DNA of 23,658 bases from CANNBR01 sp964604015 (GTDB lineage: Bacteria; Babelota; Babeliae; Babelales; CAIQNR01): positions 1-23,658 of the forward strand of contig CAZRXF010000016.1 in NCBI GenBank assembly GCA_964604015.1. Reading direction: 5' to 3'. This document shows positions 14,352 to 22,162 of the stretch, piece after piece. The notes under the pieces were generated by a model that was given only the letters and a program-made list of their open reading frames with translations, was not told where the DNA came from and made no database searches. Each line of letters begins with the position of its first letter. Position 1 is the stretch's first letter. A program made the position numbers and the translations under genes.

Positions 14352-14720
14352 GGTTTTGCGAGCTTGTGCTCCCCCATTTTTATGAGTGGGCTGTTTCTTT
14401 TAAAAAAAAGATTTGGTACTTTAAAGAAAGAAGGGTAGCAATGAGCTACCAGTAAACACAAAGTAAGGAATAGATCATGGTTGCGAACATATCTGCCACC
14501 GCCATTCCCGTAAAATTCGTCCCGGCACCAGTCTGTGTGTCCGGTCGTTTTGTGTTTTCTTTCTTTGCATGGCCTTGCGCCTAATCATATTTTTTCTTAA
14601 TTGACCCGTCGTCACAGCAGTATCTGTTGTGCGCACTACACGTGAACCGAGTACCTACTCGTCGTTACTCACGCGTCTGAATTACTATTAAAAGTATTTT
14701 TATTATGCAAAGGATTTTCT
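14352..14720 (+). other. Leader/intergenic region before the ABC importer
   Basis: These 369 bp hold no conserved gene I recognise. Visible items are a weak hairpin with T-rich tail just after radA, and a GGTAGC-AATGA-GCTACC hairpin (14434-14450). A possible 35-codon peptide (14477-14584) and a near-palindrome CGAGTA-CC-TACTCG (14648-14661) follow. A TTGACC hexamer at 14601 has no well-spaced -10. The region may carry promoter and leader control for the transporter operon. Confidence 0.4.
14477..14584 (+). CDS. Possible 35-residue leader peptide
   Basis: An ATG with an AAGGA ribosome binding site 8 nt upstream (14464-14468) opens a 35-codon frame. It ends in a hydrophobic, aromatic stretch (RFVFSFFAWPCA) with one Trp. 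It lies in front of an importer of the type often linked to tryptophan or tyrosine uptake. It may be a leader peptide, a small membrane peptide or chance. No attenuator-type alternative hairpins could be shown. Confidence 0.25.
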   Translation: MVANISATAIPVKFVPAPVCVSGRFVFSFFAWPCA

Positions 14721-15725
14721 ATGTCATTCTCTTTCCGTCAAGCTCTTGTTATTGCAGGAGCACTACTCAGTATCGCTGTCGTGTTATTTTCTCTTACCAA
14801 AGAACAAGCCAACACTGGACCTCGAGTGGCACTCCTTGTTCCGGCTGTGCACCCTTCAATGCATCAAATTGAAGAAGGATTTATCACTACGTTAAAAAAA
14901 GAACTGCCTCACGTCACTGTTGATACCTACAACGCCAATGGAGACAAAGTCCTCATGAAAGGTCAGGCTGAAAAAATAACGGCCGACAACTATGATCTAA
15001 TCATGACTATTGGAACAAATGCTTCCCAACTTACCAAAACCGCTCTTACTAAAAAGGGTAAACGTACTCCACTTCTTTTTGCCGCTGTCTCTGACCCAGT
15101 ACAACGGGGAATTGTAAACCCTCAAGATCCTGAAGATCAGGTGAGTGGAGTCATTGATCAGTATGATCTAGAAGATCAGATCAACATGCTTTTACTTGCA
15201 AAACCAACTACCAAGAATGTGCTTTTGGTGTATGACCCTGCATCAAACCCCGCTTTTGAAGCTGAAAGAGAGAAGCTCAAAAAGGCATTTGCCAAACGAG
15301 GCATCATTCTTTCTGCCGTTGCAGTATTTGCACTCAAAGATATCCAACAAAAAGTGCCAGCCCTTTTACATAACGTTGATGTTGTGATGACACTGACGGA
15401 TCACACGGTATGCAGCGCGATGGATAGTTTGATCAAACAGTGTAACCAAGAAGGAGTCACCCTGTTTACTTCAGAACTTGATTCAAACGATAAAGGCGCC
15501 GCTCTTTCGTATGGAGTTCACGAATCAGAATACGGCGTAGAAAATGCACGCAAAGCTAGCGAGATTCTTGGTAAGAACGTACCAGTAAGTGCCCTTGCCA
15601 TCACACCACTCAATAATTTCTTCATCAAAGTAAATACTGCAACCGCACCACAGCAAAAGGTGACCATTTCTTCTGACCTCACCTCTCATCCACGCGTTCT
15701 TTTGAATAAGAAGGAGACCGTATGA
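14721..15725 (+). CDS. ABC importer substrate-binding protein (COG2984/TrpX-like)
   Basis: The 334-residue protein has an N-terminal hydrophobic segment (residues 8-25) and a two-lobed periplasmic-binding fold of the COG2984 family (PF04392). Landmarks are EEGFITTLKKELP, AVSDPVQRGIVNP, NVLLVYDPASNPAFEAE, VVMTLTDHTVCSA and ALSYGVHESEYGVENARKASEIL. There is no lipobox cysteine, so it may be anchored by an uncleaved signal or released to the periplasm. Characterised relatives include tryptophan- or tyrosine-linked binding proteins (TrpX), but the ligand here cannot be read from sequence. It overlaps the permease gene by 4 bp (ATGA) and heads a three-gene operon. Confidence 0.88.
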   Translation: MSFSFRQALVIAGALLSIAVVLFSLTKEQANTGPRVALLVPAVHPSMHQIEEGFITTLKKELPHVTVDTYNANGDKVLMKGQAEKITADNYDLIMTIGTNASQLTKTALTKKGKRTPLLFAAVSDPVQRGIVNPQDPEDQVSGVIDQYDLEDQINMLLLAKPTTKNVLLVYDPASNPAFEAEREKLKKAFAKRGIILSAVAVFALKDIQQKVPALLHNVDVVMTLTDHTVCSAMDSLIKQCNQEGVTLFTSELDSNDKGAALSYGVHESEYGVENARKASEILGKNVPVSALAITPLNNFFIKVNTATAPQQKVTISSDLTSHPRVLLNKKETV

Positions 15726-16597
15726 CTCTCATCGGCGCACTTTTAGAACAAACCGTTTTGTACGTCCCCCTCGTTGTGGGGGCGTACATTGATATCGGGC
15801 TTATGAAGGTCCCTGATCTTGCATTAAGCAGTGCTTTTACCTTTGGTGCAATAATAGCTGCAAAAGTACTCCCCTTCTGCGGTCATCTTCCTCAACCATG
15901 CACTTTTGTTATCGTACTTTTTGCAGCACTTCTTGGCGGTATGTTGGTCGGACTTATTTCAAGCACCCTTACGCAACGCGCAGGATTTTCACACCTGCTT
16001 TCTGCCATCATCACCGAAGGGCTTTTTCACGGTATCAACCAGATGGTGTTAGGGGGTTCAAATGCCTCGTTAAGTAGCTACACAAATCCTTTGGCAACTT
16101 CTTTTTTTACTAGCTATCCCGAGCTTCCTCTGCTTTTTGTGGTAGCAACCATTGTCCTGCTTATTATTTTTGCGCTGCTTAAAACGCCACTGGGGTATTC
16201 GTTTGGCATCTACGGAACTAACCCTCGGTTCTTTGGGCATCATCGTATCTCGCTTCCGTTTGTCTTTACCTCAGGAATCATGATCAGTAATGGCCTTGCA
16301 GGCATCGCTGGCTACTGTTTTGCTCAATCGAATGGGTTTGTTGATAGCAACATGGGAGTAGGCATTCCGCTTTTTGCCATCACCGCACTTTTACTTGGTA
16401 AAACACTCAAACCAATCCCTGCCCTTTTTGCGGCAGCTGGAGGTCTTGGTGTGTACTTCCTGCTTCAACAACTTCTTTTACGTGTAGGATTTACTTTGCA
16501 GTATTTCACCCTGGTACAATCATGCATTATTTTACTCGTTCTTCTTTTACATCAGCGGGGAAAAAAATCAGTCTTTAACGGCGAATTAGGGGTATAG
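15722..16597 (+). CDS. ABC importer permease (COG4120-like)
   Basis: This 291-residue, strongly hydrophobic protein has about eight to nine predicted membrane spans. It belongs to the branched-chain amino acid/ribose-type permease superfamily as used by COG4120 systems. Supporting features are the early motif YIDIGLMKVPDLALSSAFTFGA and the EGLFHGINQMV region. It also has the cytoplasmic loop KTPLGYSFGIYGTNPRFFGHH, which matches the family's coupling segment. It starts inside the stop of the binding-protein gene and is followed 1 bp later by the ATPase gene, an order typical of these importers. It forms the inner-membrane channel of the complex. Confidence 0.87.
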   Translation: MTLIGALLEQTVLYVPLVVGAYIDIGLMKVPDLALSSAFTFGAIIAAKVLPFCGHLPQPCTFVIVLFAALLGGMLVGLISSTLTQRAGFSHLLSAIITEGLFHGINQMVLGGSNASLSSYTNPLATSFFTSYPELPLLFVVATIVLLIIFALLKTPLGYSFGIYGTNPRFFGHHRISLPFVFTSGIMISNGLAGIAGYCFAQSNGFVDSNMGVGIPLFAITALLLGKTLKPIPALFAAAGGLGVYFLLQQLLLRVGFTLQYFTLVQSCIILLVLLLHQRGKKSVFNGELGV

Positions 16598-16598
16598 C

Positions 16599-17261
16599 AT
16601 GGTTACCATCACAAATCTTTGCCTTACGTTTTCAAACGGTAAAAAAACGATTTTTAACAATGCTCACTTTAGTTTTCCCGAAAGGAAACTCACCTTTGTT
16701 GAAGGGAAAAATGGTGCAGGAAAATCAACCCTTTTTCATATTCTGATGGCCCAATCTGATAGTGCTTCACACGTTACAGGAACGTTGCAGTATCAGGGAA
16801 CTAACTACGATCTTACAAGTTCAGCCTACGCACAGTTTGCGCAACACCACATCGCTCGCGTTCCACAACGATTTGATGAGGCTCTTGCACCGCATCTTAC
16901 CTTCCAGGAAAACCTTGCTTGTGCACACTTTGCCACATTTCCATCTTGTACTTCTCGCATTGTTTTACCTGCTGTCCCTGAGCTTGCCCAGTCATTTCAT
17001 ATTCCGCTCGATATTCCAGTAGAACTGCTTTCTGGAGGGCAACGTCAGGTACTTGCTATTCTTACCATGCTTCAACGAACATCGTCTCTTTTGCTTCTTG
17101 ATGAACCAACAGCTACCCTTGATGAAGAAAACAGCCATCTGGTCATGCGTTGCATCACGGCACTTGTCGAAACTCACGGAATCACCGTCCTCATGATTAC
17201 ACATGATCGTTCTTTGTTGACCTATAGCGACACTTCACCTCTTGTTGTTTCAAAACAATAG
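16599..17261 (+). CDS. ABC importer ATPase (COG1101-like)
   Basis: This 220-residue ATPase energises the importer. All expected motifs are present: Walker A GKNGAGKST (36-44), Q-loop Gln90, signature LSGGQ (144-148), Walker B LLLLDEP (164-170), D-loop TLDEE and switch His202 (ITHD). It is somewhat shorter than typical COG1101 members (about 250-265), mainly at the C-terminus. It lies 1 bp after the permease gene and ends the operon. No clear hairpin terminator follows in the 117 bp before the next gene. Confidence 0.9.
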   Translation: MVTITNLCLTFSNGKKTIFNNAHFSFPERKLTFVEGKNGAGKSTLFHILMAQSDSASHVTGTLQYQGTNYDLTSSAYAQFAQHHIARVPQRFDEALAPHLTFQENLACAHFATFPSCTSRIVLPAVPELAQSFHIPLDIPVELLSGGQRQVLAILTMLQRTSSLLLLDEPTATLDEENSHLVMRCITALVETHGITVLMITHDRSLLTYSDTSPLVVSKQ

Positions 17262-17378
17262 TTTTCTTATGGGAATAATAAATTCGCCCGAATAAAACAA
17301 AAAACGGTTGATTTGCAAACAGAAACTCTTTAACATAAATGATTATTCAGTTCGTTCTTCCGTTGGAAAAAGGTTCTT

Positions 17379-17693
17379 ATGAAGATGTATATTTTTTATC
17401 TTCTTACTCTTTCAACAGGCCAGTATGTTCGGGCGGGAGAAATTCGAAAACAGATAGCCTCTGTACTTCACGGCCTTAGAAATGTTCACGGACACCTTAA
17501 GAGTCAGGATAAGAACGGGTCACTGCAAAAGGTTGCTCAGCTACGAAGAAGCATCAAGTTCATGGAATCGTGCATTGCAGAGCTGAAGAAAATGGAGACA
17601 AGGGTTCAACAAATAACTATAGGCGAGAAACAGGCACTTGCATCATACGAGCAATGGAAGACGCGACAGATCGATCAGATGTCTGCATCGTAA
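17379..17693 (+). CDS. Small secreted helical protein, unknown
   Basis: A 104-residue product with a short N-terminal hydrophobic segment (residues 3-13, likely signal peptide, possible cleavage near VRAG), followed by an almost wholly helical, basic and glutamine-rich body. Heptad-like spacing of hydrophobics in QLRRSIKFMESCIAELKKM (about residues 56-74) suggests a coiled coil. One cysteine is in the body. An AAAAGG site precedes the ATG. I do not recognise a family. It sits with another small exported protein and the CPBP-protease gene, all on the plus strand. Confidence 0.6.
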   Translation: MKMYIFYLLTLSTGQYVRAGEIRKQIASVLHGLRNVHGHLKSQDKNGSLQKVAQLRRSIKFMESCIAELKKMETRVQQITIGEKQALASYEQWKTRQIDQMSAS

Positions 17694-17755
17694 TCTCGCA
17701 ACTGAATTTGGCGTTATTTTATTAGTATTTTTTTATTTTTAGAGGGGATATTCCT

Positions 17756-18130
17756 ATGAAACAACTTTTTTTTCTTTTTTTGTCTTGCACTTCAACTATA
17801 CACGCTATGGAAGTCTCACAACGAACAGTTGATCCTCAACGTTCTGCACTAGAACAGGTGCATGCTGAAATAGCAAGACTCACCGCTCTTACTAGTCAAA
17901 AACAAAGAGGCAAAGAAACATCAAATCCCACCGCATTACATATTTTAAAAACTCGCCTATCTCTCTTACAAACAATCGTGACAACGCATCTGGAACAGGA
18001 AGAAGAAAAGACCAGAACGGGACTAAGCACATATTTTTCAAGATCTGATCGTTTTTTTAGTGGAATTTGCGGTGCTAAAGAAGCTCAACTACTTGGAGGA
18101 ATCGAGGAAGAAGTTGAATCTCAGGCGTAA
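17756..18130 (+). CDS. Small secreted protein, unknown
   Basis: A 124-residue product with a clear signal peptide (KQLFFLFLSCTSTIHA, likely cleavage before MEVSQ). The mature part of about 105 residues is helical and charged (EQVHAEIARLTALTSQKQRG; later LSLLQTIVTTHLEQEEEKTR), with coiled-coil potential, and ends in an acidic tail (GIEEEVES). A GAGGGG site is 9 nt before the start. No family is recognised. Size, signal peptide and helical body are shared with the preceding gene, but there is no clear residue-by-residue similarity. Confidence 0.65.
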   Translation: MKQLFFLFLSCTSTIHAMEVSQRTVDPQRSALEQVHAEIARLTALTSQKQRGKETSNPTALHILKTRLSLLQTIVTTHLEQEEEKTRTGLSTYFSRSDRFFSGICGAKEAQLLGGIEEEVESQA

Positions 18131-18151
18131 ATCAAGAACGAGACACATTCC

Positions 18152-18179
18152 TTGCAAATACGGGGATCTTTCTTAGACT
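18152..18179 (+). promoter_or_regulatory. Candidate promoter of the CPBP-protease gene
   Basis: TTGCAA and TAGACT are separated by 16 bp, the same spacing as the MutS-like gene promoters in this window. The -10 box is the left arm of a perfect inverted repeat (18174-18194). Confidence 0.5.
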
Positions 18180-18211
18180 ACTTTGAGTAGTCTACTGTAA
18201 AGGAGTCCCCG
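18161..18211 (+). promoter_or_regulatory. Inverted-repeat structure spanning -10 and ribosome binding site
   Basis: TAGACTAC (18174-18181) and GTAGTCTA (18187-18194) form a perfect 8-bp stem with loop TTTGA. Outside it, CTTT (18168-18171) can pair with AAAG (18199-18202) of the Shine-Dalgarno AAAGGAG, and CGGGGA (18161-18166) with TCCCCG (18206-18211) just before the ATG at 18213. Either the DNA is an operator over the -10 box, or, if transcription starts further upstream, the RNA hides the ribosome binding site. Confidence 0.45.
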
Positions 18212-18212
18212 T

Positions 18213-21200
18213 ATGTTTACCTCTGCCTTTTCATCGAATAAATCACTATTTTGGACAATTATCACATGCATTGCCTTAGCAGGTGCCGGTGTTACCTATC
18301 GTTACTTTAATGAGAGTTTTCCGATCATTTCACTTACCATTCAGATGGACAGGGAACAGGCATTGGCAGCAGCTGACCAGTTGAGTAGTAAGCACGGATG
18401 GCTTCCAGCAGAACATCGTTCCGCCGTTGAATTTAAAAGTGATTCATTTTTACAGTTTTTCATAGAACTTGAATGTGGTGGAAAAAAGGCTTTTAGCGCA
18501 CTGCTTCACTCTAAAGAATATGAACCATACCAGTGGCATGTGCGTCACTTTCAGGAAAAAGTAACTCATGAAATCTCTCTCTTTTTTACTCCTGAAGGGG
18601 ACGCTTACGGTTTTGAACTAAAACTTCCCGAAACTGAAATGCGTCCAACGCTCACCACTCAAGAAGCTCGTGAGCAGGCCGAACAACTGGCAAGAGATGA
18701 GTGGGATGTTGATTTTACAACCTATAAAGAAATTGAAGCTTCCAAAGAACAAAAACCGTGCGGACGCCTTGATCACACCTTTGTCTATGAACGAACAGAT
18801 GCTCAATTGGGTACAGAAGGAAAATATCGATTAAAACTTGTCATAAGCGGAGATCTGCTTACCAAGGTTGAACGATTTGTTTTTATTCCTGAAACATTTG
18901 CCCGGCGATTTGAAGAAATGCGTAGCTCAAATACTACTGTCTCTACGTTTGGCGGACTTGGGTTCCAACTCTTGTACCGCTTTCTGGGGTGTTTGATTGC
19001 AGGATTTTTTTTCTTGCAACGGCGCTACCTTCGGCTTACTCCAGCACTTTATTGGGGACTGTTTTTTGGGGCACTTACCACTGCGACTATCTTAAACAGC
19101 TTTCCTCTTGCCTGGATGTCCTATGACACCGCTACTTCAGCATCCTCGTTTTTAACGCGAACCATACTTGAGGCCGTTCTTCAAGGGTGCGTTGTTGGCA
19201 TAGTTCTCACTGCTCTCATCAGCATTTGCCTTACGTGGGACCGTCTTGGATTCCCTTTACATCTTGCTTTTTCAAAACTGTGGTCTTCTACGATAGGTGC
19301 TTCTACCGCTGTATGGGGAAGAACTATTGGAGGGTATCTGTTTGTACCGGCATGGATTGGCTTTATGACAGCCATCTATCTTCTTTTTACCAAAGTTTTT
19401 CATTGGTGGATCCCCGCAGATACACTCGTCAATCCAAACATTCTTGCAACCTATGTTCCCTGGCTTACTCCCTTTGCTCTTTCTGCTCAAGCAGGATTTG
19501 CTGAAGAGTTACTCTTTCGCGCTCTTCCTCTTGCTGCCTGTGCATTGGGAGGACGAATGCTTGGACGAGAAAAAACAGGTATTTTTGTAGGCCTCATTGT
19601 TCAAGCTCTGATCTTTGGCGCATGTCATGCAAACTATCCTCAAACCCCTGGCTATTTCCGTCTTGTTGAAATGTTCATCCCTTCTCTTGCCTTTGGATTT
19701 TTGTACCTTGTGTACGGGCTTCTGCCAGGAATTATCGCTCATTTTGTCTACGATTTCTGGTTTATGTCCCTTCCTATTTTTGCGACCACCAAAAACTCCC
19801 ATGCTCTTTTAGATAAACTCGTCGTTATCGCACTTTTACTTGCTCCGTTTTGCATTATCCTCTATCACCGATACAAACGCAGAGCGTGGTATGACATTAC
19901 AGACGATGACCGTAACGCGGCCACAGTCGCCCCACTTCCCTCAAAACCTGAAACCCTTGCACCTGATAGAGAGCTTTTGACAAAAACACAGCTTCCCTCT
20001 TTTAATAAAAAACTTCTTGCCGCCTCTGGTCTGCTAGGACTGATTCTGTGGCTCTGGGCAACACCATTTACAGCGGATACTCCTTCGATCCACGTTTCTA
20101 AAAAACGGGCATTGGTTACTGCTCAGCAAGATTTTGTTGCTCGAGACATACCAACTCCTCAAGGATTTGTGTGGGAACGTTACCCATACCTTGCTACTGT
20201 CTTTTCTAATATGGACGCATTTGTATGGCGTGAAGAGGGAGCACGCAAATACCATGAACTTCTTGGTTCGTATCTTACCCCTCCTTCATGGGCAGTGCGC
20301 TTTGTCTCGTTTTCCGGACCTGTGGTAGAACGCGCTCAAGAATTTACTTCGGTGATTGCACCCGATGGCTCCGTTTTACGAAGTAACCTTGTGTTACCTG
20401 AATCAACACCAGGAGCAAGTCTTTCAGAAGGGCAAGCACGTGGACTTGCACTCGAGGCAATCCAAAAAGAACTCGGACTTTTACCAGAAACACTCAAGGA
20501 AATTTCTGCCGTAGTACAAGACCGCCCACAACGGAAAGATTGGACATTCACGTTTCAAGATAAAACCGTCTCTTTTACCGCAGGTGGCGAAGCACGGATC
20601 TCCGTCACTATTTTGGGCGACAAAGTAACCAATGTGTATCGCCATGTCTTCGTTCCTGAAACCTGGTTACGCAATCAGCAACAGACCGATTTGTATCGCC
20701 ATCTTTTAGATTTCTTTATCCAATTTGTGATGATGGCAGCTTTTGTTCTTTCATTTTTTATGGTGCAAAAACGCCTTTTTGCTCATTTTCCAGCACACTC
20801 GATCTTTTTGTGGGCTCTCCCTCTTTTTTCACTTGCACTTCTTGCTTTCTTAAATGGTTCACCACAAGTCCTTGCCACTGCCCTCCATTCATCCCAACCA
20901 TATGCGGTACAAATGTTCTCACTTCTGACCTTTTCTACACTCAAGCTGTTAGCGTACTGGTCCTTGGTAGCAGTATGTATCGCAGGAACAGCGCGACTTA
21001 TCACGTCACGCACCAACTCAACAAGACTGATTGTTCTTTTTGCCTGTGGATCCGAACTTCTTCGGCGCGGTGCATCGCAGGCGGCACTCCTTCTTACGCA
21101 TGACCGCTTTTTACCTCTAACTCCTGACTATCTTCCTTACAACAGCTACGTACCAGTGTATTCAGTGGTTTGTGCAACATTGTTTTCTTTTGTGCAAACA

Positions 21201-21581
21201 ATGTTACTCGAACTGATATGTATTGCGGGATTTATGCGTCTTACACGACACAGCCGCCATCAAACAGCCTGGGGCGTATGTTTTTTTATCGTAAGTTCTA
21301 TCATTAGTTGTGGCACCATGGGTGCTACCCTGTTTATTCACCCCACATCCCTCATTCTTTTTGGTCTTGTTCGAGGAGGCCTTCTAACTGCCTTTTACTA
21401 TCTTCTGATTCGCTATGATGAGCGCGCTATCATCATGATGGTGGGAGCACGAACAGCACTGATAGCACTTGAAAATGGTGTGTTACAAGCGTATCCGGGA
21501 GCATTCTTGTATGCTGGATGTGCAGCAATGGTTGTAGTAGTTGGAAGTTATTATTGGCTCACTCAGTTAGGAAAGGAGTAA
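18213..21581 (+). CDS. Internally duplicated CPBP-family membrane protease-like protein
   Basis: This 1122-residue membrane protein is built from two related halves. Each has an N-terminal span, an extracytoplasmic region of about 200 residues and a multi-span domain. In the first half the membrane domain carries all three CPBP (CAAX protease and bacteriocin-processing) motifs: EExxxR at 431-436, FxxxH at 468-472 and HxxxD at 510-514. In the second half (from about residue 600) the soluble region is recognisably repeated (compare KVERFVFIPETFARRF at 218-233 with NVYRHVFVPETWLRNQ). The membrane part keeps only a LLELICIAGF relic and no histidine motif. A membrane-embedded metalloprotease is the best guess, with a non-catalytic second half. 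Usual CPBP proteins are 200-350 residues. The stop is 1 bp before the channel gene. Confidence 0.8.
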   Translation: MFTSAFSSNKSLFWTIITCIALAGAGVTYRYFNESFPIISLTIQMDREQALAAADQLSSKHGWLPAEHRSAVEFKSDSFLQFFIELECGGKKAFSALLHSKEYEPYQWHVRHFQEKVTHEISLFFTPEGDAYGFELKLPETEMRPTLTTQEAREQAEQLARDEWDVDFTTYKEIEASKEQKPCGRLDHTFVYERTDAQLGTEGKYRLKLVISGDLLTKVERFVFIPETFARRFEEMRSSNTTVSTFGGLGFQLLYRFLGCLIAGFFFLQRRYLRLTPALYWGLFFGALTTATILNSFPLAWMSYDTATSASSFLTRTILEAVLQGCVVGIVLTALISICLTWDRLGFPLHLAFSKLWSSTIGASTAVWGRTIGGYLFVPAWIGFMTAIYLLFTKVFHWWIPADTLVNPNILATYVPWLTPFALSAQAGFAEELLFRALPLAACALGGRMLGREKTGIFVGLIVQALIFGACHANYPQTPGYFRLVEMFIPSLAFGFLYLVYGLLPGIIAHFVYDFWFMSLPIFATTKNSHALLDKLVVIALLLAPFCIILYHRYKRRAWYDITDDDRNAATVAPLPSKPETLAPDRELLTKTQLPSFNKKLLAASGLLGLILWLWATPFTADTPSIHVSKKRALVTAQQDFVARDIPTPQGFVWERYPYLATVFSNMDAFVWREEGARKYHELLGSYLTPPSWAVRFVSFSGPVVERAQEFTSVIAPDGSVLRSNLVLPESTPGASLSEGQARGLALEAIQKELGLLPETLKEISAVVQDRPQRKDWTFTFQDKTVSFTAGGEARISVTILGDKVTNVYRHVFVPETWLRNQQQTDLYRHLLDFFIQFVMMAAFVLSFFMVQKRLFAHFPAHSIFLWALPLFSLALLAFLNGSPQVLATALHSSQPYAVQMFSLLTFSTLKLLAYWSLVAVCIAGTARLITSRTNSTRLIVLFACGSELLRRGASQAALLLTHDRFLPLTPDYLPYNSYVPVYSVVCATLFSFVQTMLLELICIAGFMRLTRHSRHQTAWGVCFFIVSSIISCGTMGATLFIHPTSLILFGLVRGGLLTAFYYLLIRYDERAIIMMVGARTALIALENGVLQAYPGAFLYAGCAAMVVVVGSYYWLTQLGKE

Positions 21582-21582
21582 C

Positions 21583-22095
21583 ATGGAAACTTCTCTTTTT
21601 GGAGCGTTTTTTACCCCCGAGCGTATCTTTTTTATCATGGTAGGTTTTCTTGCATTAGCCATTTCTTGGATTATCGGAAAAGCCCTGCAAAACGATATCC
21701 TCAAAAAATTTCAGCACAATGGTATGAATCATTTTGCCCTGCCTCTCATCGGAAAAATCGTTAAAGGGATTTTTTTAGCGATCGGCTTTCTTGCATTTAC
21801 GAGTGCTCTTGGGGTTAACGTATCTTCCATCATTCAGCTCATTGGTCTTCTGGGAGTTGGTGCCGGTTTTATCTTCAAAGATCTTCTTACTGACGTGATG
21901 GCAGGATTTTATATCCTCACTTCAAAGCCATTCAATCCAGGACATGAGATCAGCATTTACTTTGAAAAGGGCATTGTCTACCAAGGCAAGGTAGTTGCAA
22001 TTGATATCCGTTACACAACACTTGAAAACAACAAAGAAAAGATTCTTATTCCCAATTCGGTGATTTTCAAACAGCCGATCAACCTAACAAAGTAA
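21583..22095 (+). CDS. Minimal MscS-family mechanosensitive channel
   Basis: This 170-residue protein has about three membrane helices. The pore-lining helix region IIQLIGLLGVGAGFIFKDLL (about 86-105), rich in Gly and Ala, and the following beta domain (TSKPFNPGHEIS...GKVVAIDIRYTTLENN..ILIPNSVIF) are the MscS signature. It lacks the large C-terminal alpha/beta cage found in E. coli MscS (286 residues) and stops right after the beta domain. MscS channels open under membrane tension and release solutes during hypo-osmotic shock. Its ATG follows the CPBP gene's stop by 1 bp, and the AAGGAG ribosome binding site lies inside the end of that gene, so the two are co-translated. Confidence 0.88.
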   Translation: METSLFGAFFTPERIFFIMVGFLALAISWIIGKALQNDILKKFQHNGMNHFALPLIGKIVKGIFLAIGFLAFTSALGVNVSSIIQLIGLLGVGAGFIFKDLLTDVMAGFYILTSKPFNPGHEISIYFEKGIVYQGKVVAIDIRYTTLENNKEKILIPNSVIFKQPINLTK

Positions 22096-22111
22096 GAAAC
22101 TACGAAGACAC

Positions 22112-22142
22112 AAAAAAAGCCGAGAGTTTTCTCGGCTTTTTT
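22112..22142. terminator. Bidirectional rho-independent terminator
   Basis: GCCGAGA (22119-22125) pairs with TCTCGGC (22130-22136) around GTTT, flanked by a run of A on the left and T on the right. The symmetric layout can end both the plus-strand CPBP/mscS operon and the minus-strand outer-membrane gene that converges on it. Confidence 0.93.
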
Positions 22143-22162
22143 ATTTTTCTTTGAAGCTAGGT

